This document shows positions 19,501 to 28,401 of a stretch of DNA of 64,000 nucleotides, in pieces (position 1 is the stretch's first letter; each line of letters begins with the position of its first letter). The stretch covers positions 62,001 through 126,000 of the forward strand of contig NZ_BAZW01000008.1 of assembly GCF_000974365.1 (NCBI RefSeq), written 5' to 3'. The DNA comes from Geofilum rubicundum JCM 15548 (GTDB taxonomy: Bacteria > Bacteroidota > Bacteroidia > Bacteroidales > Marinilabiliaceae). The notes below the pieces were generated by a model. It was not told the origin of the DNA. It saw only the letters and a program-made list of their open reading frames with translations, and made no database searches. Both the position numbers and the translations under genes were made by a program.

Positions 19501-19640
19501 TAGTAGGAAAGGTCGCAGGAAGCGTCCCTGCCCCCGGACTCTCCGCCCAGATTATAGACTTTGTTAAGTAAATGCCTTAATTTTCTATTTTCGGCATTTA
19601 GCTCTTCTTCTGATGTCTGTTTTAACGCGCTTTCACTCAT
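16551..19640 (-). CDS. GAF/PAS hybrid histidine kinase with degenerate receiver
   Basis: 1029 residues with no membrane helix. The N-terminus has a coiled stretch and two GAF-like regions (about residues 45-205 and 230-385). Two PAS domains follow (about 405-525 and 530-650, the first starting NNIIKAAPIGILLVKDRIIHYLN), then HisKA (NMSHEIRTPLNAIVGF), an ATPase domain (NYLMDNAFKFI, KDTGIGISPDKQ, GGTGLGLALCK) and a receiver (about 915-1027). The receiver keeps the DD pair but has Asn at the phosphoacceptor place (N961 in VIMNDYLPD) and Glu (about E1011) where the conserved Lys should be. It therefore probably cannot be phosphorylated. No dedicated response regulator is adjacent. Confidence 0.9.
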   Translation of the reverse strand: MSESALKQTSEEELNAENRKLRHLLNKVYNLGGESGGRDASCDLSYYLPLTISRILTQDTPFDERIQEVLKYLGEFTAVSRAYVFENSDDNLFCSNTYEWCETPAQSQMHLLQKIDYKDVPSWKKLLEEKGSIEAYRVETDLPQDLTSILESQSIKSILVFPLTSGSQLSGFIGFDECSFHRRWLEVEKVLLATVARLVSNAFQQRNSIRQIRQSLQTKQFLFDIASLLNKAETLEKSFSPIAEKITKTWNLEGFALYYKNTPDLNHFEMAAYSTSTEVSDWTFPLQLTLPAEFPFITLPNDQALELCQQPRQAAARKAAGFSEHSCLVAGIRTYNGPNGIMVLKWSKAESTTPLDYQLIETISGMIARQLDHRMSEISNRRHHEKILSINEQLAEKEQFLNNIIKAAPIGILLVKDRIIHYLNDKVTQSSGYEREELIGKHFSELYYPQFEDDDRIQKFYSEIVQNGVSAIDVKLRKKTGEPLFYQVTGTPGPGFETDGYFLLIGQDMTQIKAVENDLIDSEERNRKIIETNVDGIFIISQNNQLVYVNKAGCDLTGYHQKEITTLSPTAFFPSNTALKDYLSIMQKLREGDSFKGDTHITHKNGSIIQVEVNANVLSLHGSDHFYFNIHDITKRKQTEIELLLAKEKAEAADRLKSSFLANMSHEIRTPLNAIVGFSNLLGETEHEHELREEFVSLINTSADSLMAIINDVIDLSKIESGFLEIKNTTVGIDSILRAIHANYQRKIEKEQIEAFQLHLELPRSDHETVYVNADQSRLLQVINYLMDNAFKFIERGHITLGFELLHREVRIFVKDTGIGISPDKQSIVFEAFRQEDETHSKKHGGTGLGLALCKKLTEAMGGRIGLVSEKGKGSEFFLTLNQTTPVEKQAPKIQVSKPLGLNIPNWNNRMILLVDDNSSVHMQMKKLLEKTHITILSARSGAAARQLLMNRKDIDAVIMNDYLPDIEPANLANELRAAQINIPLFLQSGDDQTSKRDYYRQKGFTDCVNEPILSNDIYKTIGSMFEPV

Positions 19641-20003
19641 TCTTTACCGCTTGAAAATACCGGTTTATAAACCTAAGAAATTACTTATCAATGTTTTGCT
19701 AAGATATAACAGATTGTTTAAATGCACACATAAATTTTGACAATTGCATGAAAATGTAAGATGAACGGAGGAATTCTCTGGCTGGTCTGTTCCGGCTATT
19801 CGTGCTTGTTCGTTAAACAAAATATATACGAAAAACGTCTTACATGAAAATCCCGCTAAAATAAAGGATTGGGATGTGTTGCATTAAGTTTGAAATTAAT
19901 TAATTTTGGAAAGAAGTAATTGTTTGCATTCTATTATGTTTCATGATGGTAGCTTAAGGGGAGCAAGCATGAAAGTATTCGACCGGATTTAATATATTGA
20001 TAA
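19641..20003. other. Intergenic region between divergent kinase and rsgA
   Basis: 363 AT-rich bases. Two matches to the TAnnTTTG -7 element point toward rsgA: TAAGTTTG (19885-19892) and TAATTTTG (19901-19908). A short frame of 18 codons (ATG 19937 to the stop at 19993) lies in the leader and is probably meaningless. No repeats, RNA gene or terminator is evident. Confidence 0.4.
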
Positions 20004-20930
20004 ATGAAGGAAGGTGTTGTCATAAAATCGACAGGAAGTTGGTTTATCGTTCGAACGGGTGATGAAGCACTTGTTCCTTGTCGCTTAAAAGGAAAATTGA
20101 GGTTGGATGAACTTAAAAGTACCAGTCCGGTCGCTGTAGGCGACCGGGTTTCTTACGAGCTGGATACCACCACCGGTGAAGGCGTCATTTCTGACATTCA
20201 TCCCCGTAAGAATTACATCATACGTAAAGCCACTAATTTATCCAAGCAAACACACATCTTAGCTGCGAATGTGGATCAGGCCATCCTGCTGGTCACCATC
20301 AACTATCCAATTACCACCTCTATATTTATCGACCGCTTTTTAACTTCAGCTGAAGCCTATAACATTCCTGTTTTGTTATTATTCAATAAGGTAGATCGCT
20401 ATGATGCCCGGCATCTTCAGCAGATGTCTGATTTAAGAGCGGTTTATGAACAAATTGGCTATCAAACATTGTCCCTGTCGGCCAAAACGCAAGAGGATCT
20501 GGAAGAAATAAAGGCGCTTCTGAAGGATAAAACCACGCTTATTACGGGTCATTCCGGGGTAGGTAAAAGCACATTGATCAACCGTCTGGAGCCCGGTCTG
20601 AATCTTAAAACCAAAGCGATTTCTCCCTCGCATCATACGGGCACGCACACAACTACCTTTGCCGAAATGCATCCCTTTTCATTTGGGGGATATGTCATCG
20701 ACACACCCGGAATCAGAGGCTTTGGATTAATCATGATTGAGAAAGAGGAGTTGTATCATTTTTTTAGAGAGATTTTTGCCCTTTCGCACCAATGTCAGTT
20801 TCACAACTGCAGCCATTTACATGAACCGGGCTGCTCCGTTAAAAAGGCCGTGGAAGAGGGGGAAGTGGCTTTGTCCCGGTACAATAGCTACATCAGTATT
20901 TTGCTGAATAAGGACGAAAAATACCGATGA
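20004..20930 (+). CDS. rsgA: Ribosome small-subunit-dependent GTPase A
   Basis: 308 residues. Assembly GTPase that helps mature the 30S subunit. It shows the circular permutation of this family. An OB-fold comes first (about residues 1-70), then the G4 motif NKVD (about 132-135), G1 GHSGVGKST (about 180-188) and G3 DTPG with IRGFG. The C-terminal zinc-binding segment FHNCSHLHEPGCSV follows. Length and motif order are normal. It starts with ATG 20004 and is followed 30 bases later by the hybrid kinase gene on the same strand. Confidence 0.96.
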   Translation: MKEGVVIKSTGSWFIVRTGDEALVPCRLKGKLRLDELKSTSPVAVGDRVSYELDTTTGEGVISDIHPRKNYIIRKATNLSKQTHILAANVDQAILLVTINYPITTSIFIDRFLTSAEAYNIPVLLLFNKVDRYDARHLQQMSDLRAVYEQIGYQTLSLSAKTQEDLEEIKALLKDKTTLITGHSGVGKSTLINRLEPGLNLKTKAISPSHHTGTHTTTFAEMHPFSFGGYVIDTPGIRGFGLIMIEKEELYHFFREIFALSHQCQFHNCSHLHEPGCSVKKAVEEGEVALSRYNSYISILLNKDEKYR

Positions 20931-20960
20931 AGCCTTCAAAATATTAATGAACCATTTTGA

Positions 20961-23014
20961 ATGAATTACTTTTTAACCGACTTTCTTTTAACTAATGGGG
21001 TTTCTCGTTGGAACTTTTCTGTATCCAATAACGGGATGACCATTATCTTAGCTTCACTGGTGGTATTATTGGCATTTGTTTTTGTATATGTTTACCACAT
21101 GCGGAAACAATTGGTTGAAAAAAACCGCATTCGCCAATCCGAGGGTTCTTTAAATAAAGTGTTACATTATTTGCCGGTGGGCATTATTTTGGTGGATAGT
21201 CACCAGCGCATCCGGATGATCAATAAGGCGGCCACGCGCCTTTTTCAGTTGGAAGAAATGGAAATGGTAGAGGGCCATGTGCTGGATGAAAACGCCTTGT
21301 TTGGCGGATTTCAGATTTTGGAAAAGAAGGTCGTTTCTGCCTCCGGTGTGCGATATACCATTCAGGATGTAAATGGGGTTGAAAGACTGATTAACAATGA
21401 AAAAATCCCTATTTTCTTACAATCGGAAAGATATGTCTTTGAGTTTTTCCATGAACTGACAGGTTTTGTTCAAAAAACAGATTCCTTGCTAAGCACGTCC
21501 CAATCGGAATTCATTGCCAATATCAGTCATGAGTTGCGAACCCCCTTGAACGGCATCATTGGAATGACCGATCTGTTGCTTGGGTCGCATACCCTCCAGC
21601 GGGACGACCGGGAAAAAACGTATATGGCCAAGCGGTCCGCAGAGACTTTATTGTCGCTGATCAACGATATATTGGATTTCAGTAAGCTGGAGGCCGGTCA
21701 TTTTGAAATAGAGTCCATGCCCTTTAACCTGAAGGAGGAAACGAAGACCATCGTAAATGATTTTATTCCTTTGGCCCGCGAAAAGGGTATTCATTTAATG
21801 ACCCGTTTCGATCAGGCTTTGCCTTCCGACTTTATTGGTGATCCCTTGCGCATTCGACAGGTTTTCAATAGTTTGCTCAACAATGCCATAAAATTTACCC
21901 CAACCGGTAAAATCGAAGTTTCCGCCCAACCCGGAAAATTGCCAAACGGTGGGCAGGCCATTCTTTTTTCAGTGAAGGATAGCGGAATTGGTATTCAACC
22001 CCAGAAGCTCAAAACTATTTTTGAGCCCTTTTCGCAGGCAGATAGTTCTTCTGCCAGAAAATTTGGCGGAACCGGTCTGGGAACCACCATATCCAAACAA
22101 TTGGTACAGCTCATGGGCGGAGAGATTTGGGCCAATAGTCCATCAGGTCTTTCTTCTCATCCGGAATTTCCGGGCACTGAGTTTTGCTTTACCATCCTAT
22201 GAAATGGCGGAAATATCATAAAAACCTGGATTTTTCGAAGGTGTTTTCCTTTGCGCAGATAAAGGCCCTGGTTATTACGGACGAACCCATGCAGGTACAG
22301 GTTTTGAGTCGAAACTTCATAGCACTGGGTGTGGATTTCAAGGTGTTACCACCTACTCTGGAAACCGTAAGTCATTTGAAAAGAAATCCGGATTATCAAT
22401 TGATGGTGATCGATCACCGGTATGATTTGAACGGGTTGGATTTTTTGCAGGAGCTACACAACCATCACCTACATAAAGACCTGCTTATCTTGGTGCAGAG
22501 CAGTGATTACCATACGGCCAATACAAGTTTGGCCCGACGTCTGGGTGCAGATGTCTATCTCAGGAAACCGATTCCCTTAATCAATCTGCGGAAGTTTTTT
22601 GTGGATTATTTTCCTTCCTTGAGCGAGAGAGAGAAGAATGCCCGACTTTCGATTCCTGAAGATTTGACGGTAATGGTGGTGGAAAGCAATGCTCTCAATC
22701 AAAAGGTGACGGGAAACTTGCTTAAAAAATTGGGATATAAAACCGTCCTCTTTTCTAATATGGAACAGGTGACAAGTTTTTTAAGGGATCAGAAGGCAGA
22801 TGTTGTTTTGCTTGAATCCCGCGATTCTGAAACAGAGACGATTGGACAAATCAATCAGTTGAGGCAGGGGTGCCCTGTTTTGTTAATGATTTCTGAAGAA
22901 GAGGTTAACAATGAATCGATGAACCATTATTTGGCCCATGGCATCAGAGATTTTTTGTCTAAACCCTTGAAAAGCGAGGAGGTCAATCAAAAGATTCTTG
23001 AGATCTGCTTTTAG
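20961..23014 (+). CDS. Hybrid histidine kinase with two receivers (one-base frameshift)
   Basis: The kinase frame (20961-22202) stops at FCFTIL, and a second frame (from about 22198) carries two receiver domains. One extra C at 22196-22197 (ATCC to ATCCC) joins them as FTIPMKWRKYHK, giving ~684 residues. The order is membrane helix (about residues 25-45), PAS (~65-170), HisKA (NISHELRTPLNGIIGM), ATPase (NNAIKFT, DSGIGI, GGTGLGTTISK), receiver 1, receiver 2. Receiver 1 has Asp in VIDHRYDLNG and Lys in RKPI. Receiver 2 has Glu (codon 22814-22816, VLLESRD) in place of the phosphoacceptor, so it is probably degenerate. The break resembles the other G/C-run errors in this window; a genuinely separate receiver protein is the alternative. 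Confidence 0.8.
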
Positions 23015-23099
23015 CAGTTGGAAGAAAAATCGATGGCGGCATAATTCCACCGTTAAAATGGCGTTTGCCTGGTAGAAGGATTTATTAATCGATAAATGT

Positions 23100-24260
23100 A
23101 TGCAGATATACAGCAGGAAAAAGTGGTGGAAGATCTTCCTTATTATTGGCGCGGCGGTTATTAGCATCGCCTCGCTTTTCTATACCAATCGTCTGGTCAA
23201 CGAATTGAAAGAGGAGGAGCAAAAGAAAATTGAGCTATGGGCGGAGGCCAATCGCCAATTGGCACTGGACGGTTCCACGGGTGAGACCATGGCGCTGATC
23301 CTTGAAATTCTCAGAAATAACACCACCGTCCCTGTCATTCTTACCGATGACAGCAGTCAGATTATTTTCCATCGAAATATTGAATTGCCCAAAAGTAAGC
23401 AGGAGGCTTATCTGCAAAAGGAATTGGAAAAAATGAAGCGCTTTAAGCCGCCCATTCAGGTGCAGCTGGGTGAAGGAGAATACCAGTATATTTTCTACAG
23501 CGACTCCATTTTGTTGGTTAAGTTGCAATGGTTTCCGATAGTCCAATTGCTGGTGGTTTTTATATTTATGTTGGTGGCCTATGTCGCCTTCAGTGCGACC
23601 CGTCAATGGGAACAGGATCAGGTATGGGTAGGTATGGCCCGTGAAACAGCCCACCAGTTGGGAACCCCAACCACTTCCTTGCTGGGATGGATGGATGTTT
23701 TGCAAATGAAGCAGGCCGATCCGGAACTGGTGAATGAGATGAGGTACGACATTCAGCGCCTGCAAACCATTACCTCACGCTTTTCCAAGATAGGCTCCAA
23801 GCCTGATCTTCCGCCTGAAGACATTGAAGCGGTCATCAACGGAATGGTCGCTTATTTAAGGCGCAGGAGTTCTTCTCTGGTCCGTTTTCAGGTAAAAACG
23901 AGTTTGTTGACCAACCCCATTATACCTTTAAGCAAACCGCTTTTTGAGTGGGTTATTGAGAATTTATGCAAGAATGCCATTGACGCCATGGAAGGAGAAG
24001 GAACCATTGCCATTAAACTGCATCAGCAAAAAAGGCAAATTTTTGTGGATATCTCCGATACCGGAAAAGGGATGACGCGAGCCGTGCAAAAGACCGTTTT
24101 TAAGCCGGGGTATAGCACCAAGGTGAGGGGTTGGGGCTTGGGGCTGACCTTGAGTAAGCGTATTGTAGAACACTACCACCGGGGACAGATTAGCGTTCTG
24201 AGTTCCGCGCCTGGCAAAGGATGTGTATTTAGAATCGTATTACCTACGGGAGATAAATAA
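23100..24260 (+). CDS. Membrane sensor histidine kinase (NtrB-like, HxLGTPTTSL type)
   Basis: 386 residues. Membrane helices at about residues 10-30 and 142-165 enclose a ~110-residue periplasmic domain. The phosphoacceptor helix is ARETAHQLGTPTTSLLGW, a variant H-box common in Bacteroidota in which Leu-Gly replaces the usual Leu/Ile-Arg. The ATPase domain has NLCKNAIDAM, DTGKGM and a G2-like WGLGLTLSK. No response regulator is adjacent, so its partner is elsewhere. It lies 85 bases after the hybrid kinase and before yceD-rpmF. The start is the ATG at 23100. Confidence 0.9.
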   Translation: MQIYSRKKWWKIFLIIGAAVISIASLFYTNRLVNELKEEEQKKIELWAEANRQLALDGSTGETMALILEILRNNTTVPVILTDDSSQIIFHRNIELPKSKQEAYLQKELEKMKRFKPPIQVQLGEGEYQYIFYSDSILLVKLQWFPIVQLLVVFIFMLVAYVAFSATRQWEQDQVWVGMARETAHQLGTPTTSLLGWMDVLQMKQADPELVNEMRYDIQRLQTITSRFSKIGSKPDLPPEDIEAVINGMVAYLRRRSSSLVRFQVKTSLLTNPIIPLSKPLFEWVIENLCKNAIDAMEGEGTIAIKLHQQKRQIFVDISDTGKGMTRAVQKTVFKPGYSTKVRGWGLGLTLSKRIVEHYHRGQISVLSSAPGKGCVFRIVLPTGDK

Positions 24261-24301
24261 GAAAAAAGGGTTGTTTTTTTTCTTCACATCTTTTATTTTT
24301 A

Positions 24302-24309
24302 TAACTTTG
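24302..24309 (+). promoter_or_regulatory. Promoter -7 element for yceD-rpmF
   Basis: TAACTTTG, followed by C, matches the strong Bacteroidota -7 consensus and lies 22 bases before the GTG start at 24332. Confidence 0.6.
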
Positions 24310-24331
24310 CACAGTTTTTACCGGGGGTTAC

Positions 24332-24880
24332 GTGAGAAAGTTGAAAGAATATGACATTGGTTATAAAGGCCTTAAGGATGGAAATCACACCTTTGATTAT
24401 TCCATTGATGCTGATTTTTTCGCTCTTTTCGAAAATAGCCTTTATGAAAACGCGCAAGTGGAGGCCCATATTGACCTAAAAAAGGATCAGCAAATGATGA
24501 TTCTTGATTTTGATTTTTCGGGAAGCGTGACCTCTGTTTGTGATAATTGTCTGGAATCTGTTGAAATACCTATTGATTATCAGACAAAGTTGTATGTGAA
24601 ATTTGGTGAGGTATACGATGAACCTTCAGAGGAAATTATCGTACTTCCCCGGGAGGAGCATGAGTTGAATGTAGCACAAATGATGTATGATTTAGTGGTT
24701 ACTTCAATGCCCATTCGTCATCTTCACCCTTTTGATGAGGATGGCAATAGAGTTTGTGACCCCGATATGGTTCAAAAGCTGTCGGAGTATTTGGTCGATT
24801 CCGCACCGGAATCGGATGAAGAAAATGACAGCGATCCAAGATGGGACGAGTTGAAAAAATTAATTGATAAACACAAGTAA
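24332..24880 (+). CDS. yceD: DUF177 (YceD-like) protein
   Basis: 182 residues starting with GTG. It has the DUF177 layout. The N-terminal half includes LDFDFSGSVTSVCDNCLESVEIPI, whose CDNC pair is the family's CxxC. The second half contains EEIIVLPREEHELNVAQMMYDLVVTSMPIRHLHP, followed by a C-terminal acidic tail with DPRWDELKKL. YceD homologues are encoded next to rpmF across bacteria and in plants act in 23S rRNA processing. Here rpmF follows 12 bases downstream, so the two form the usual operon. Confidence 0.92.
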   Translation: MRKLKEYDIGYKGLKDGNHTFDYSIDADFFALFENSLYENAQVEAHIDLKKDQQMMILDFDFSGSVTSVCDNCLESVEIPIDYQTKLYVKFGEVYDEPSEEIIVLPREEHELNVAQMMYDLVVTSMPIRHLHPFDEDGNRVCDPDMVQKLSEYLVDSAPESDEENDSDPRWDELKKLIDKHK

Positions 24881-24892
24881 AGAGGTTGAAAA

Positions 24893-25078
24893 ATGGCACA
24901 TCCTAAAAGAAAAATTTCGAAAACCAGAAGAGACAAAAGAAGAACACATTACAAAGCAGCAATGCCTGCTCTGGGTGTATGTTCAAACTGTGGCTCATCT
25001 GTGAAACTGCATACCGTTTGCGGTGAATGTGGTTACTACAGAGGAAAACTGGCTGTAGAGAAGCAGGTTACAGCATAG
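24893..25078 (+). CDS. rpmF: 50S ribosomal protein L32
   Basis: 61 residues. It has the classic L32 N-terminus MAHPKRKISKTRRDKRRTHY and a zinc-ribbon built from CSNCG and CGECG (four cysteines intact). It is a structural component of the large ribosomal subunit. It is co-transcribed with yceD. The fatty-acid genes plsX/fabH that often follow rpmF are not here; a terminator and the pfl cluster follow instead. Confidence 0.98.
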   Translation: MAHPKRKISKTRRDKRRTHYKAAMPALGVCSNCGSSVKLHTVCGECGYYRGKLAVEKQVTA

Positions 25079-25104
25079 ATTTTTAATGCTTGTAAAGAAT
25101 TGGC

Positions 25105-25132
25105 AAGGGGCTGTCCTAAAAGACAGCCCTTT
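25105..25132 (+). terminator. Rho-independent terminator after rpmF
   Basis: GGGCTGTC / GACAGCCC stem with a CTAAAA loop and TTT after it. The rest of 25133-25299 shows nothing recognisable. Confidence 0.7.
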
Positions 25133-25299
25133 GCTTGTATAACCGTATTTCAAACCTCTTCCGAAGGATCCTCCAAATGGAACTCAACCATTGCGGATTC
25201 CCATTGTTTTTATTTTGAGATGTCTTGGCTGGATCCCTTCTTTTAAGTTAAAAAATCAGAATTTTTGAGTCGCGCATCATTAATAGGGAAATTTTTCTT

Positions 25300-25330
25300 T
25301 ATATTTGCAATTGCAATCTCGGGATTGCAA
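25300..25330 (+). promoter_or_regulatory. pflB promoter with overlapping inverted repeat
   Basis: TATATTTG (25300-25307) is a Bacteroidota -7 element. Directly after it is a perfect 8-base inverted repeat, TTGCAATC-TCGG-GATTGCAA (25311-25330), covering the presumed transcription start. It could be a repressor operator or form a tight hairpin at the mRNA 5' end. The leader to the ATG at 25406 is about 90 bases. Confidence 0.5.
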
Positions 25331-25405
25331 AAATGTGTTAAAAACGAAACTTGCAGATAATACTAGCGTAATAATAGTTGAAAACACACCTTAAAATCTG
25401 AAGCA

Positions 25406-27619
25406 ATGTTTAAATCCGGAAACTGGCAGAATGCGATTGATGTTCGCGACTTTGTGTTGAAAAATGTGCGTCCCTATGATGGAGAGGGCGATTTTCTTTG
25501 TGACGCCACGGAGCGCACCGATCATTTGTGGAAAATATGCCTTGACGCTATCTCCGAAGAGCGTGCCAACAATGGCGTTTTGGCCATTGATAACGAAACG
25601 GTATCCGGCGTGGCTTCCCACGCGGCCGGTTACATCGATAAGGATAAGGAAATCATTGTTGGCTTGCAAACCGATCAGCTGTTAAAAAGGGCGATGAAAC
25701 CTTATGGTGGTATTGCTGTAGTAGAAAAGGCTTGTCAGGAGCACGGGCTTGAAGTGTCGGATCGGGTGAAGGATATTTTCAGAAACTATGCCAAGACGCA
25801 CAATGACGGTGTGTTTGATGTATATACGCCCGAAATTCGCCTGTTTCGGTCGTTGGGCATACTAACGGGTTTGCCCGACAATTATGCACGTGGTCGCATC
25901 ATCGGAGATTACCGACGGGTGGCCTTATATGGCGTCAACCGTTTGATTGAAAACAAAAAACTGGATATGCTGGGGTTGACCGGCCCCATGAACGATGAGC
26001 GCATTCGTCTGCGGGAAGAAGTGGCGGAGCAAATCAAGGCGCTCGGAGAATTGAATAAGTTGGGTGAGATTTACGGACTGGATCTGTCGCGCCCGGCACA
26101 AAATGCCACAGAGGCTGTTCAGTGGGTTTATATGGCCTACCTGTCGGCCGTTAAAGAGCAGGATGGTGCTGCCATGTCATTGGGGAATGTTTCTTCCTTT
26201 CTGGACATTTATATTGAGCAGGACATTCAAATGGGCGTCATCAGTGAGTCTTTTGCGCAGGAGCTGATCGATCAGTTTGTGATGAAGTTGCGCATGGTTC
26301 GTCACCTGCGCATGGATGCCTACAATGAAATTTTTGCCGGTGATCCTACCTGGGTAACAGAGGCCATTGGTGGCAGATTGGCCGACGGTCGTCATAAGGT
26401 GACCAAAACGTCTTTCCGTTTCTTACAAACCCTTTACAACTTAGGGCCCTCACCTGAACCCAACATGACCGTGTTGTGGTCGCCCCAACTGCCCGAAGGC
26501 TTTAAAAAGTTCTGCGCGCAGGTGTCCATTGATACTTCTTCCATTCAATATGAGAACGATGATTTGATGCAGTGCACCAGAAACAGTGATGATTATGGCA
26601 TTGCCTGTTGTGTTTCGTTTCAGGAAATTGGAAAGCAGATACAGTTTTTCGGAGCGCGTACCAATCTGGCCAAGACTTTATTGTTGGCCATTAACGGGGG
26701 GCGTTGCGAATTATCGGGCAAGCAGGTAATTCCAAATATACCTGAATTGAAATCGGAGGTACTGGATTTCGATGAGGTGATGGGTAATTTCAAGCTGGCG
26801 ATGAGGGAAGTGGCACGGGTTTACAACGACTCGATGAACATCATTCATTACATGCACGATAAGTACTATTACGAGAAAGTGCAGATGGCTTTGGTGGACA
26901 CCAATCCTAAGGTCAACCTGGCCTATGGAGCTGCCGGACTGAGTATTGTCGCCGATTCTTTTTCAGCCATCCGACATGCCAAGGTAAAAGTGGTGCGTGA
27001 TGAGGCAGGTATCTCTACCGATTTTGTGATCGATGGTGAGTTCCCTTGCTATGGCAATGATGACGATCGTGTGGATGTCTTTGCCACCGAGATCCCTGCT
27101 TACTTCAATGGTTTACTAAAAGAGCTGCCGACCTATAAAAATGCCGAACCAACGCTTTCGATACTGACCATTACCTCGAATGTGGTTTACGGTCATAAAA
27201 CCGGTGCCACACCCGACGGGCGGGCCAAAGGCGTGGCTTTTGCTCCCGGCGGCAACCCCATGCACGGACGTGATAAAAGTGGAGCGGTGGCTTCTTTGAG
27301 TTCTGTTTCTAAAATCGATTATAAGGACTCTTTGGATGGTATTTCCAATACCTTTTCTATTGTTCCCAAAACTTTAGGGGTGGACAAAGAACAACGCAAA
27401 GAAAATTTGGTGTCTATTATGGATGGTTACTTTTCGAAAGATGCGCACCACTTGAATGTGAATGTGCTCAATCGTGAAATGTTGGAGGATGCCATGGAGC
27501 ATCCGGAGAATTATCCGCAGCTGACCATCCGGGTATCCGGTTACGCCGTCAACTTTGTCCGTCTTACCCGTGCACAGCAGCAGGATGTCATTGCGCGTAG
27601 TTTCTTTGAAACCATTTAA
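25406..27619 (+). CDS. pflB: Formate C-acetyltransferase (pyruvate formate-lyase)
   Basis: 737 residues. Converts pyruvate and CoA to acetyl-CoA and formate without oxygen by a glycyl radical mechanism. The catalytic adjacent cysteines are C401-C402 (IACCVSF). The radical glycine is G712 in [12 protein letters not shown] near the C-terminus. Other family marks are [17 protein letters not shown] and the substrate loop around [14 protein letters not shown]. Length fits PflB. The activase gene starts 3 bases after the stop and the formate channel follows, a complete fermentative formate module. The operon has its own promoter with an inverted repeat at the start site. Confidence 0.97.
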   Translation: MFKSGNWQNAIDVRDFVLKNVRPYDGEGDFLCDATERTDHLWKICLDAISEERANNGVLAIDNETVSGVASHAAGYIDKDKEIIVGLQTDQLLKRAMKPYGGIAVVEKACQEHGLEVSDRVKDIFRNYAKTHNDGVFDVYTPEIRLFRSLGILTGLPDNYARGRIIGDYRRVALYGVNRLIENKKLDMLGLTGPMNDERIRLREEVAEQIKALGELNKLGEIYGLDLSRPAQNATEAVQWVYMAYLSAVKEQDGAAMSLGNVSSFLDIYIEQDIQMGVISESFAQELIDQFVMKLRMVRHLRMDAYNEIFAGDPTWVTEAIGGRLADGRHKVTKTSFRFLQTLYNLGPSPEPNMTVLWSPQLPEGFKKFCAQVSIDTSSIQYENDDLMQCTRNSDDYGIACCVSFQEIGKQIQFFGARTNLAKTLLLAINGGRCELSGKQVIPNIPELKSEVLDFDEVMGNFKLAMREVARVYNDSMNIIHYMHDKYYYEKVQMALVDTNPKVNLAYGAAGLSIVADSFSAIRHAKVKVVRDEAGISTDFVIDGEFPCYGNDDDRVDVFATEIPAYFNGLLKELPTYKNAEPTLSILTITSNVVYGHKTGATPDGRAKGVAFAPGGNPMHGRDKSGAVASLSSVSKIDYKDSLDGISNTFSIVPKTLGVDKEQRKENLVSIMDGYFSKDAHHLNVNVLNREMLEDAMEHPENYPQLTIRVSGYAVNFVRLTRAQQQDVIARSFFETI

Positions 27620-27622
27620 CCG

Positions 27623-28348
27623 GTGCTGAACGTCCATTCCATAGAATCACTCGGGACCTACGATGGTCCCGGCATTCGTTTGGTTATTTTCCTGCAGGGA
27701 TGTAACTTCAAATGTTTGTATTGTGCCAATCCCGATACCATTGCTTACGAGGGAGGTAAATCCTATGCGGTGGAAGAGCTGGTGCAAATGGCGCAACGTC
27801 AGCGGCCCTTTTTTGGAAAAAGGGGCGGTGTAACGGTGTCGGGCGGGGAGCCCTTAATGCAGGCCAAGGAACTGATAGAACTCTTTCGCCGCCTAAAAGA
27901 GGAAGGCATCAACACCTGTATCGATACCAATGGCAGCATACTGACGAGTGCTTCCAAAACCTTGCTGGAACATACCGATTTGGTTTTGCTGGATATTAAG
28001 CACATCGATGGTAGCAAGCACAAAAAGCTGACGGGTGTGTCCAACGAGCGCACCCTGGCTTTTGCTGATTATTTGGCCGGAATCAACCAGAGCACATGGA
28101 TTCGTTATGTGCTGGTGCCCGGTTATTCAGATGATCCGGCCGATTTACACGCTTTGGGGCGACGCTTGACGGGTATGAATAACATTGAGAAACTGGAAAT
28201 ACAACCTTATCACAAATTGGGCGTACATAAATACGAATCTTTGGGTTGGCCCTACGAACTTTCCGGGGTGTCTGCCAATACGCCGGAACAGCTGAATGTT
28301 GCCAAAAAGATCTTCGAAGGTTACGTGAAAGAGGTTGTGGTCAACTAA
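27623..28348 (+). CDS. pflA: Pyruvate formate-lyase activating enzyme
   Basis: 241 residues starting with GTG at 27623. Radical SAM enzyme that abstracts the glycine hydrogen of PflB. The motif CNFKCLYC gives C27, C31 and C34. The N-terminal VHSIESLGTYDGPGIRLVIF is diagnostic of PflA, and VSGGEPLMQ, DTNGS and LLDIKHID follow. It is translated directly after pflB. Confidence 0.96.
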   Translation: MLNVHSIESLGTYDGPGIRLVIFLQGCNFKCLYCANPDTIAYEGGKSYAVEELVQMAQRQRPFFGKRGGVTVSGGEPLMQAKELIELFRRLKEEGINTCIDTNGSILTSASKTLLEHTDLVLLDIKHIDGSKHKKLTGVSNERTLAFADYLAGINQSTWIRYVLVPGYSDDPADLHALGRRLTGMNNIEKLEIQPYHKLGVHKYESLGWPYELSGVSANTPEQLNVAKKIFEGYVKEVVVN

Positions 28349-28401
28349 GAACGCCACGTGCCGGAAGAACAACGCGCTAATGATTAAAACAATTCGATAA
28401 A

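Noticed and set aside
19816-19842. AAC-N17-CGTCTTA resembling the ECF promoter of the lipoprotein genes
   Set aside because: The ACCTT part of the -35 box is absent and the nearest downstream gene (rsgA) is 160 bases away with better TAnnTTTG elements.
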